Assembly: GCA_008668235.1 (NCBI GenBank)
Contig: RQCP01000024.1
Coordinates: 1 to 12,608 of the forward strand
Source of the DNA: Collinsella aerofaciens
GTDB lineage: Bacteria > Actinomycetota > Coriobacteriia > Coriobacteriales > Coriobacteriaceae
Direction: 5' to 3'
Length of the DNA: 12,608 nucleotides
The notes under the pieces were generated by a model. The model made no database searches and had not been told where the DNA came from. It was given only the letters and a program-made list of their open reading frames with translations. Below are positions 6,694-12,608 of the stretch, piece after piece; within the stretch, counting starts at the first letter, position 1; every line of letters starts with the position of its first letter. A program made the translations under genes and the position numbers.

Positions 6694-7503
6694 ATGATCG
6701 GAACACGTACTTCCTCGTCCTATACCCCGCACGTCGACGTCGCCCCCGCCGACCGCCCACTCATCCTCGTCGCGCCGCGCTGGGAAGATGCAAAGCCGTT
6801 TTTAAGCGAGACGCTCTCTCCCAACGAGGAAATCGCAAGCGTCTTTGTCGATGCCATCCTTGCCGCCGGCGGCCTGCCACTGCAGATGTCCATCACCGAG
6901 GACATTGAGGTCATCCGTCATTACGTGGAAATCGCCGATGGTGTCGCTATTCCCGGCGGCCCGGACGTCAACCCCAAACGTTGGGGCGACGAGCGTCCTT
7001 ACGATCCCACGCTGTGCTGCGAGATTCGCGACCGTTTTGAGTTCAAGCTAGTCGGCGAGGTGCTCCGCGCCAAAAAGCCGCTCTTTACCACCTGCCGCGG
7101 CACGCAGCTGCTCAACGTCGCCACTGGCGGCACCCTGTGCATGGACGTGCCGAGCCTGGGCGCTCGCGAGGGCCGCACGCAGTGGCGCCACACCCATGTG
7201 CTCAACGACCCCGTGCATCCCGTCGAGGTCGTGCCGGGCTCGTTGCTCGACCGCGCGGTTGGTGGCGCCAAGCTTATCCAGACCAACTCCGCACACCACT
7301 GCTGCGTCGATCGTCTGGGTAAAAGCACGCGCTTGGTCGCCAAGGCAACCGACGGCGTTCCTGAGTGCATCGAGGTCGAAGGCCAGCCGTTCTGCCTGGG
7401 CGTGCAATGGCACCCTGAGTACACGTGGAAGACGCTCGAGACCGACTTTAACCTGTGGAAGTCATTTGTCGAGGCAGCGGCAAAGGTTAAGCAGGCTCGC
7501 TAG
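6694..7503 (+). CDS. Gamma-glutamyl-gamma-aminobutyrate hydrolase family protein (peptidase C26)
   Basis: The 269-residue protein has the class-I glutamine-amidotransferase-like hydrolase fold. IPGGPDVNP (86-94) forms the oxyanion strand, TTCRGTQLLNV (132-142) carries nucleophile C134, and GVQWHPE (236-242) gives H240 and E242. This matches PuuD and other C26 enzymes, which cleave gamma-glutamyl amide bonds, for example gamma-glutamyl-GABA. It follows the ATPase by 51 nt and shares the terminator at 7523-7567, so it is probably the last gene of the importer operon and may process an imported gamma-glutamyl compound or its intracellular derivative. The ribosome-binding site is weak (AAAG about 9 nt upstream); a tiny frame at 6665-6697 overlaps its start by ATGA and might aid coupling. 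The substrate is not shown by sequence. Confidence 0.87.
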   Translation: MIGTRTSSSYTPHVDVAPADRPLILVAPRWEDAKPFLSETLSPNEEIASVFVDAILAAGGLPLQMSITEDIEVIRHYVEIADGVAIPGGPDVNPKRWGDERPYDPTLCCEIRDRFEFKLVGEVLRAKKPLFTTCRGTQLLNVATGGTLCMDVPSLGAREGRTQWRHTHVLNDPVHPVEVVPGSLLDRAVGGAKLIQTNSAHHCCVDRLGKSTRLVAKATDGVPECIEVEGQPFCLGVQWHPEYTWKTLETDFNLWKSFVEAAAKVKQAR

Positions 7504-7522
7504 TTCACGGACAGCACAACAC

Positions 7523-7567
7523 AAAAGGGCGCCCCGCCGGCCACATGGTCCGGCGGGGCGCCCTTTT
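7523..7567. terminator. Bidirectional terminator between convergent genes
   Basis: A perfect 18-bp stem (7523-7540 with 7550-7567; AAAAGGGCGCC facing GGCGCCCTTTT) encloses a 9-nt loop. Both ends carry A/T runs, so it can stop transcription of the plus-strand importer operon and of the minus-strand HD-GYP/Hpt transcript that converges here. CCGGCCACAT (7537-7546) is also complementary to ATGTGGCCGG (7574-7583), which would form a competing pairing on the minus-strand RNA. Confidence 0.93.
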
Positions 7568-7608
7568 ACCTATATGTGGCCGGCACGCAGCCCAAGGCCC
7601 GCAAGCTC

Positions 7609-7965
7609 TTATTCGGCCGCCTCGCGCAGGGCTGACATCGTTGCCGCATATTGCTGCTGCAGCGCATGCATTCCCTCGCGAGCGCCGTCAACGGCATCGG
7701 CGCCGCGCAGCGCCTCGGTCACCACGACCGCCGGCTCGTACAGATTATCGAATCCCAGGTTCTAGCTCACGTCCTTGAGCGTGTGCGCTGCCATAAACGC
7801 ACCTTCGGCGTCTCCCGCCGCCATGGCGACTTCAAGCTTGTCCATGCTCTCGTCATCCAAAAACTTGAGGGCAAAGCGGCTAAGCATCTCCTCGCCCATC
7901 AGCCGAGCGCACGCGTCTTCATAATTAGCGCCGATCTTCTCATACGCCTCACGCATGGAAATCAT
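7609..7965 (-). pseudogene. Hpt (histidine phosphotransfer) domain protein interrupted by an in-frame TAG
   Basis: From ATG 7965 (AAAGGAG 9 nt upstream) the frame reads 67 codons to a TAG at 7764-7762. It then continues in the same frame for 50 more sensible codons (NLGFDNLYEPAVVV... to REAAE) to TAA at 7611-7609, giving 118 codons in all, a normal Hpt length. The phospho-accepting histidine is H61 in AAHTLKDVS. Hpt domains have H-x-L-K-G at this site; here the glycine is D65 (GAC, one base from GGC), and codon 68 is TAG, one base from CAG. The expected intact text is HTLKGVSQNLGF. The truncated product would lack the second half of the helical bundle. The gene lies 23 nt after the HD-GYP/receiver gene, so it would have been its phosphorelay partner. 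Read-through is possible but unsupported. Confidence 0.83.
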
Positions 7966-7988
7966 GGATTAAAACTCCTTTGGTCAAA

Positions 7989-9869
7989 CTAAATCGTGGG
8001 AAACGCGACAACGTCGGCGGGGCGTGCCAACGTCTCGGCAATACGGTCTTGCACCTCGAGCAGGCAGTCGAGCAACAGCGGGTTAAAGGTGCCGCACTTA
8101 CCGTCCAGGATCATCTTGATCGCCTCCTCGTGCGGGATAGCGTCCTTGTACACGCGCACGCTCGTCAGCGCATCGTACACGTCGGCCACCGAAACCACCT
8201 GTGCGGCAATGGGAATTTCGTCACCCTTAAGGCCATCGGGATAGCCCTTGCCGTCCCAGCGCTCGTGGTGCCAACGCGCAATCTGGTACGCATATTCCAT
8301 AAGCGCATTACCGACGTGATGGCGGCCCAGCTCAAGCAGCATGTCGGCGCCGATCGTGGTATGCGTCTTCATAATCTCGAACTCCTCGGGCGTAAGGCGC
8401 CCGGGTTTGTTGAGAATCGCATCGTCAATCGACATCTTGCCGATATCGTGCAGCGCCGAAGCCAGGGCGATCGTGGAGCGTTCCTCATTGTCGAGGGAGA
8501 TCGTGTCGCTACGCCGGACCAGACAGCCAAGCAGCAGCTCGGTCAGCTTCTCGATATTCGTAACGTGCCTGCCGCTCTCGCCGTTGCGAAGCTCCATGAC
8601 GCCGGCCATGATGTCGATGAGCATGCGACTGTTCTTAACACGCTCGTTGTACTGCTGGGACAGCAAGCTCGTCAGGCGGCGCTGCTTGGCGTATAGGCGG
8701 ATGGTGTTGCTTACACGACGGCGCACGACACGGGAGTCAAACGGGCGGTTGATATAGTCCGAGGCGCCCAGCTCGTACGCGCGCAGAACCACATCGTCGG
8801 AATCTTCGCTCGAGATCATGATGACAGGCAGATTGTCAGTAGCCGATCGGTGCGATAGATCGGCCAGCACCTCAAAGCCGCTCATGCCCGGCATGACAAT
8901 GTCCAGCAGCACGAGCGACAACTCATCGCCATAGCGGTCGACCATGTCGCGCGCCGTACGACCGTTATCGGCCTCGAGGATGCAATACTCGTCCTTGAGC
9001 ATCTCGTTGAGAATGGCTCGGTTCATCTCGGAGTCATCGACAATAAGCACCAAAGGCTTTTCGCTTTGGAAGGCCTCGATGGAATCGGCATCGGTCACGA
9101 CCGTACCGGCTTTTGCCTTAGCGCGGCTCAATAACTGAACAGCACGGCCAACGCCCTCATCGACCGTCTCGCCATGAATGAGAACGCCACCGACACATGC
9201 CGTCAAGCTCGCGTACTCATGGCCCGGAACAATCGTGGCATGAACGGCATCGGATACCTGATGCAGGCGACGGGTGAAGTCATCGGAGGGAATATTGGGC
9301 ATGACGACCACAAACTTGTCGCAGCCATAGCGCACAAGCTCGTCAGTCGAACGAATTCCGCTGCGTATGGCTGTCGCCACAGCACCGAGTGCAAGGTCGC
9401 CGGCATGATGGCCGCAGGTATCGTTGAAGACCCTAAAATCATCAAGGTCGATCATCGCAACGCCGGCATTCATGCGGGCGCTACGGAGCTTTTCCTCGTA
9501 ATATCGGCGATTGCGCACGCCCGTCAGCACGTCGGTGTAGACAAGGTCCTCTTCTGTGGCCTCTTGCTCATCAATCGGACGCACCATCAGCAAGACGTGA
9601 GGCTCGCCCTCGACCTTTAGAGGGCGTAGGCGAGCGCGGTACTCAACGCCATCGTTGAGCAGCTGCTCCGACACCTCACCCGAATCTGCCAAGGCCTCAA
9701 GACTCGACTGACGCAGACAAGGGCAGCGATCGCCGGCAAGCAGGCAGTTAGGCTCGCTCTTAATCTGATCGGCCGACAGCAAACGCACCACGGGGTAGGT
9801 CTTCGCGACGCGGGCGACCTCAGCGGCAGCCTCCTCGTCGGTTAGATTGACCTCGTGATTATTGAGCAT
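7989..9869 (-). CDS. Multidomain signalling protein: sensor region - degenerate GGDEF - receiver - HD-GYP
   Basis: The 626-residue cytoplasmic protein has four parts. Residues 1-110 form a PAS-like region with C42, C49 and C51. A GGDEF domain (about 111-265) has DLDDF (141-145) and FNDTCGHHAGD (148-158), but its active loop reads GCDKF (182-186) instead of GGDEF, so cyclase activity is unlikely. The inhibitory-site motif R-x-x-D (R173-D176) is kept at the usual 5-residue distance. A receiver domain (about 273-395) has D278-D279, phospho-acceptor D323 in LLDIVMPG and S353; the usual K-P-F is R375-P-F. The HD-GYP phosphodiesterase domain (about 410-615) has H474-D475, HHERWDGKGYPDGL (534-547) and VADVYDAL. 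It probably degrades cyclic-di-GMP under phosphorelay control. AAAGGG lies 6 nt before the start, and the Hpt gene follows 23 nt downstream. Confidence 0.9.
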   Translation of the reverse strand: MLNNHEVNLTDEEAAAEVARVAKTYPVVRLLSADQIKSEPNCLLAGDRCPCLRQSSLEALADSGEVSEQLLNDGVEYRARLRPLKVEGEPHVLLMVRPIDEQEATEEDLVYTDVLTGVRNRRYYEEKLRSARMNAGVAMIDLDDFRVFNDTCGHHAGDLALGAVATAIRSGIRSTDELVRYGCDKFVVVMPNIPSDDFTRRLHQVSDAVHATIVPGHEYASLTACVGGVLIHGETVDEGVGRAVQLLSRAKAKAGTVVTDADSIEAFQSEKPLVLIVDDSEMNRAILNEMLKDEYCILEADNGRTARDMVDRYGDELSLVLLDIVMPGMSGFEVLADLSHRSATDNLPVIMISSEDSDDVVLRAYELGASDYINRPFDSRVVRRRVSNTIRLYAKQRRLTSLLSQQYNERVKNSRMLIDIMAGVMELRNGESGRHVTNIEKLTELLLGCLVRRSDTISLDNEERSTIALASALHDIGKMSIDDAILNKPGRLTPEEFEIMKTHTTIGADMLLELGRHHVGNALMEYAYQIARWHHERWDGKGYPDGLKGDEIPIAAQVVSVADVYDALTSVRVYKDAIPHEEAIKMILDGKCGTFNPLLLDCLLEVQDRIAETLARPADVVAFPTI

Positions 9870-10081
9870 ATGGGGCCCTTTCGATAGTTTCGCATGGTAG
9901 CGGTGGGTTCCAAATGCTACAAGGGTAACACCTTGCCGATGCAGGTAAGCACGTGAATGCTGTTACATTTTTATGACCTGGCAAACGGCGGTAATGGAGT
10001 CGCGGACGCGTGGTTATTGGCGCATTCGTTAACAATGACGAAACGCTAACAGTCCCCCCTCCCCGCAGGTCATCGAGCGTG

Positions 10082-10879
10082 CTAACGCTCCAAGACATCG
10101 CGAACGGCGTTTGCCGCCGTAACGGGGCGATCGCGCAGACCGTTATGCGCGCCCGGGATCGTCACAAGGGGGCAATCGAGATATTCGGCAGCCGCTCGCG
10201 TGCCAGCCTCGCGGGGCGTATCGACCGAAAGCTCGCCGAGAAGCACGGCAGCAACGGACTTCGATGCGCGAACACTATCCCAATTGGGAACGTAAGTCAT
10301 ATTTGTTCCATATTCGTTCGCCATAAAGCAACGACCATTGCGCAGGGCATGTTTGGCTTCCGCTTCGGTCGTCCCGGGAGCCTCGGGGTCCAAGTCGCCG
10401 AGGGCTCCCAAGAAAAGCCGGAGCGCCCTTGAAACCTTTCCAGCCGCAATCATATCGAGCAAAACCGGAGCTGCGCCAATGCCGACGCCTTCGGCCGACA
10501 CAGCCGGCTCATGCAGAATCGCACGGACGACGAGATGGGGTTCGGTGCGAAGAAGCTCCAGCGCCACCAACGTACCGGCGCTATGCGCAAGCACATTTGC
10601 CGGAGCGCCAACGTGTTCGATCACGGCTTGCAGGTCGGCGGCCTGGGCGGCAAGATCATAGCTGCCGTCTGCCGCATCGCTGCTGCCACCGCAGCCGCGG
10701 CGGTCGTAGGCAATTACGCGGTAGTTGCGGCTGAGCTCACAAGCGATACCGTCGAAAAATGTGCCGTCGACACAAGCGCCGTGCACACACACCAAAGCAG
10801 AAGCATCAGGCGACACATCCGGGCCGGCATATTCGCGACAGGCAATCGTGGTGCCCGCATTCTCGACCGTAAAATCCAT
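10082..10879 (-). CDS. Alpha/beta hydrolase
   Basis: The 265-residue protein shows the alpha/beta-hydrolase fold: VCVHGACVDGTFFD (30-43) with the oxyanion HG, YDRRGCGGSS (58-67), the nucleophile elbow LAHSAGT (97-103) with S100, and a late histidine H245 in IPGAHNGL. The acid is probably D220 in LSVDTP. The elbow is A-H-S-A-G rather than the common G-x-S-x-G; alanine at the first position is tolerated in the superfamily. A cap region lies at about 125-205. The substrate is unknown; small esters, lactones or peptides are all possible. No signal peptide is seen, so it is cytoplasmic. A GGGGG run lies 6 nt before the ATG. It is divergent from the radical SAM gene, with a 32-nt palindrome 22 nt upstream of its start. 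Confidence 0.85.
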   Translation of the reverse strand: MDFTVENAGTTIACREYAGPDVSPDASALVCVHGACVDGTFFDGIACELSRNYRVIAYDRRGCGGSSDAADGSYDLAAQAADLQAVIEHVGAPANVLAHSAGTLVALELLRTEPHLVVRAILHEPAVSAEGVGIGAAPVLLDMIAAGKVSRALRLFLGALGDLDPEAPGTTEAEAKHALRNGRCFMANEYGTNMTYVPNWDSVRASKSVAAVLLGELSVDTPREAGTRAAAEYLDCPLVTIPGAHNGLRDRPVTAANAVRDVLER

Positions 10880-10901
10880 GTTGTGCCCCCATCATCAACG
10901 C

Positions 10902-10933
10902 CCATCCAGTTGCACGTCAGTGCGGTTGGATGG
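10902..10933. promoter_or_regulatory. 32-nt imperfect palindrome in the divergent hydrolase/radical SAM region
   Basis: CCATCCA (10902-10908) and TGGATGG (10927-10933) are perfect inverted copies; inside them GCAC (10912-10915) pairs with GTGC (10920-10923) around GTCA. The outer and inner stems are separated by a 3-by-3 internal loop. The element sits just upstream of the hydrolase start, within its leader or promoter. A second small dyad, GTTAACAGATTAAC (10955-10968), lies nearby. Either could be an operator; no T tract supports termination. Confidence 0.45.
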
Positions 10934-11104
10934 ACCCGCATTGCCTTACGCCTTGTTAACAGATTAACTGTACCCGACCCGAGGCTTTTCATGGCACGGC
11001 ATAATGAGCGACGTGAAAAAACGAAACTTGTAAAGCAAGAGCCCGCACCTTGCTTTGGAGCCGATGCTATGCTTAGGCACAATTGTCTTGAGGAGCATAT
11101 GCCT

Positions 11105-11881
11105 ATGTCTACGTTTTTGAATGCCAGCCCCATCTTTGGGCCCGTTCGCAGCCGTCGCCTTGGTCTCTCGCTCGGCGTCAACATGATGCCGGCCAGCGGC
11201 AAAATCTGCACGTTCGACTGCATTTACTGCGAAAATGGCCTCAACGCCGAGCGTCCCTGCCATGAGCCGTACAACACAGCTGCCGTGGTACTAGACGCGC
11301 TCGAGGCAAAGCTGCACGAGATGGCAGCTGAGGGCGAGCTCCCCGATGTGATCACCTTCGCAGGCAACGGCGAGCCCACCGCCGCACCGGAGTTTCCGCA
11401 GGCCATCGCCGGCGCCGTCGCGCTGCGCGACGAGCTTGCCCCAAACTCCAAGATCGCCGTGCTTTCCAACGGCACGCGCGCCGACCGTCCCGAGGTGCAC
11501 GACGCGCTCATGATGGTCGACGACAACATTCTTAAGCTCGATACGGTCGACCCGGCATTTATCCAGCTGCTCGACCAGCCCGTTGGCCCCTACGACGTCG
11601 AGCACCAGATTGAGACGTTCGCAAGCTTTGACGGTCACGTTATTATCCAGACGATCTTTTTGACCGGCGAGTATCAGGGCAAGCTCATCGACAACACCGG
11701 CGAGGAGTACGTTGCCCCCTGGCTCGCGGCGCTTGAGCGCATTCGCCCACAAGAAGCAACCATCTACACGGTAGCGCGCGAGACACCGGTCGCCGGCCTT
11801 GCCAAGGCAGCACCCGAGGTGCTCGACACGATCGCTGCACGCGTGCGCGCCCTCGGCATCCCCTGCCAGGTGAGCTACTAG
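11105..11881 (+). CDS. Radical SAM protein (COG0731-type Fe-S oxidoreductase)
   Basis: The 258-residue protein binds a 4Fe-4S cluster through C35-x3-C39-x2-C42 in ICTFDCIYCENG. The preceding SPIFGPVRSRRLGLSLGVN is the usual N-terminal signature of small radical SAM enzymes grouped in COG0731 with TYW1-like proteins. FAGNGEPT is the G-E-P motif that contacts SAM, and LSNGT (strand 4) follows. The reaction is not known for this branch, and no RNA-binding or SPASM extension is present. The frame is open far upstream, but GAGGAG just before 11099 decides the start: it is 9 nt from ATG 11105 and too close to ATG 11099. A short hairpin, AAAGCAAG (11032-11039) with CTTGCTTT (11049-11056), lies in the leader. 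It appears to be a single-gene unit. Confidence 0.87.
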   Translation: MSTFLNASPIFGPVRSRRLGLSLGVNMMPASGKICTFDCIYCENGLNAERPCHEPYNTAAVVLDALEAKLHEMAAEGELPDVITFAGNGEPTAAPEFPQAIAGAVALRDELAPNSKIAVLSNGTRADRPEVHDALMMVDDNILKLDTVDPAFIQLLDQPVGPYDVEHQIETFASFDGHVIIQTIFLTGEYQGKLIDNTGEEYVAPWLAALERIRPQEATIYTVARETPVAGLAKAAPEVLDTIAARVRALGIPCQVSY

Positions 11882-11922
11882 CAAAACCACGCAGCAGCTA
11901 GTGCCCGCCACCCCGCTCCATC

Positions 11923-11989
11923 AGTTGCGGTGATATAGTTCCTGTTTATGCTGTTAAACCGCTTAAATCGGAACTATATCACCGCAACT
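11923..11989. repeat. Perfect 20-bp inverted repeat, possible terminator or operator
   Basis: The arms at 11923-11942 (AGTTGCGGTGATATAGTTCC) and 11970-11989 are perfect inverted copies separated by 27 nt of AT-rich sequence. The right arm runs into TTTTA, so the 67-nt hairpin could end transcription of the radical SAM gene, but the loop is large and the T tract short. The right arm also abuts the likely promoter of the methionine aminopeptidase gene, so a regulatory or mobile-repeat origin is equally possible. Confidence 0.75.
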
Positions 11990-12010
11990 TTTATGGACGC
12001 ATGGGTGGGC

Positions 12011-12016
12011 TATACT
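12011..12016 (+). promoter_or_regulatory. Candidate -10 element for the methionine aminopeptidase gene
   Basis: TATACT lies 26 nt before the ATG at 12042. No good -35 hexamer is found 16-18 nt upstream; that place is taken by the end of the inverted repeat and the TTTTAT after it, which would fit a promoter that depends on an activator or is controlled through the repeat. Confidence 0.4.
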
Positions 12017-12041
12017 AGCTGCGGATGAAAGGAAGTTAACC

Positions 12042-12608
12042 ATGTATGACAAAGGACCCGTACCCGGACGCAACGACGCTTGCTGGTGCGGCAGCGGCAA
12101 GAAATACAAGAAATGCCATAGCGCCTTTGATGAGCGCCTCGAGCGCTTGTGGGAAGAGGGCTGGGAGGTTCTGCCCCGCACGCTCTACAAGACGCCCGCC
12201 GACATCGAGGGCATCAAGCGCTCTGCCGCCATCAACGTGGGCGTGCTTGACTACGTAGGCGAGCACATCGCCGCGGGCATGACCACCAACCAGATCGACC
12301 AGATGATCTACGACTACACCGTCGAGCACGGTGGCACGCCGGCCGACCTCAACTACGAGGGCTACCCCAAAAGCGTGTGCACCTCGATCAATGATGTGGT
12401 CTGCCACGGTATCCCCTGCGATACGGACATGCTGCACGAGGGCGACATCATCAACGTGGACTGCTCCACGATCTTGGACTGCTACTTTAGCGACTCGAGC
12501 CGCTGGTTCTGTATCGGCGAGGGCTCGGCCGAGCGCCAGCGCCTTGTCGACGTCACCCGCGCAAGCGTGGAGGCGGGCCTGGCAGCCGTCAAGCCATGGC
12601 TGCCGTTG
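12042..12608 (+). CDS. map: Type I methionine aminopeptidase with N-terminal SEC-C motif (3' end cut off)
   Basis: The first 189 codons are present and the gene runs off the right edge. Residues 10-26 hold the SEC-C zinc motif C14-x-C16-x8-C25-H26 (CWCGSGKKYKKCH), found on some bacterial methionine aminopeptidases and thought to aid ribosome association. The catalytic domain follows: YPKSVCTSINDVVCHGIP (108-125) with H122, then INVD with metal ligand D140, and FSDSSRWF with metal ligand D151. The remaining ligands (one His, two Glu) lie beyond the window. The second metal block is usually GYHGDTSRTF; here it reads CYFSDSSRWF, keeping D but losing the G-Y-H-G context. The enzyme removes the initiator methionine from nascent proteins. 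AAGGAAG lies about 6 nt before the ATG. Confidence 0.92.
   Translation, partial: MYDKGPVPGRNDACWCGSGKKYKKCHSAFDERLERLWEEGWEVLPRTLYKTPADIEGIKRSAAINVGVLDYVGEHIAAGMTTNQIDQMIYDYTVEHGGTPADLNYEGYPKSVCTSINDVVCHGIPCDTDMLHEGDIINVDCSTILDCYFSDSSRWFCIGEGSAERQRLVDVTRASVEAGLAAVKPWLPL

Noticed and set aside
6665..6697. 10-codon frame overlapping the C26 start by ATGA
   Set aside because: It could be a coupling leader but has no strong ribosome-binding site or conserved content; left only as a remark.
5290..6732. 480-codon open frame antisense to the permease and ATPase genes
   Set aside because: It crosses three sense genes with intact family motifs and has a His/Asp/Gly-rich low-information translation typical of antisense shadows.
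9870..10081. Cyclic-di-GMP riboswitch or clear promoter before the HD-GYP gene
   Set aside because: I looked for one in this 212-nt gap and saw only weak dyads (TTCGT 10025-10029 with ACGAA 10038-10042; CAAGG/CCTTG near 9921-9935) and no convincing -35/-10 pair on the minus strand.
10075..10090. Hairpin GAGCGT/ACGCTC at the end of the hydrolase gene as terminator
   Set aside because: Only 6 bp, overlaps the stop codon, and has no T tract on the minus strand.
10511..11104. N-terminal extension of the radical SAM protein by about 198 residues
   Set aside because: The extension overlaps the hydrolase gene on the other strand, and the family signature starts right after ATG 11105, which has a good ribosome-binding site.

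Overview
The window is a piece of a high-GC, gene-dense chromosome. Strong Shine-Dalgarno sites, actinobacterial-type amino-acid ABC transporter genes, a short DXS-like enzyme and the intergenic repeats suggest a Coriobacteriia gut actinobacterium, most like Collinsella. That assignment is inference from protein style and base composition, because no marker RNA gene is present. No phage, insertion sequence, tRNA, rRNA or CRISPR array was seen.

Layout, left to right. (1) Positions 1-751, minus strand: an HD-domain phosphohydrolase followed by the start of a CmpB-type membrane protein that runs off the left edge. (2) 980-2761, plus: a thiamine-diphosphate enzyme of the DXS family that keeps the cofactor site but has lost residues known to hold the substrate phosphate; it ends in a strong terminator. 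(3) 2816-3217: a non-coding stretch with six alternating copies of a 17-nt motif forming three long hairpins, then a REP-like hairpin, then a sigma70-type promoter. (4) 3218-7503, plus: a polar amino-acid ABC importer (Tat/lipobox binding protein, two permeases, ATPase) followed by a class-I-glutamine-amidotransferase-like peptidase C26, ending in a bidirectional terminator. (5) 7609-9869, minus: a large signalling protein (N-terminal sensor region, degenerate GGDEF, receiver, HD-GYP) followed by an Hpt gene broken by an in-frame TAG. (6) 10082-10879, minus: an alpha/beta hydrolase, divergent from (7) 11105-11881, plus: a radical SAM protein of the COG0731 type. (8) 11923-11989: a perfect 20-bp inverted repeat, then the start of a type I methionine aminopeptidase with an N-terminal SEC-C zinc motif, running off the right edge.

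How the genes may work together: the importer and C26 peptidase look like one operon for taking up and cleaving glutamate-like or gamma-glutamyl compounds. The HD-GYP protein and Hpt look like a phosphorelay/cyclic-di-GMP pair whose Hpt half is decayed in this genome. The other genes look like independent units. The observations most worth a second look are the hairpin array at 2816-3035, the altered DXS-like active site, the broken Hpt, and the HD-GYP protein with a catalytically degenerate GGDEF but an intact-looking I-site.
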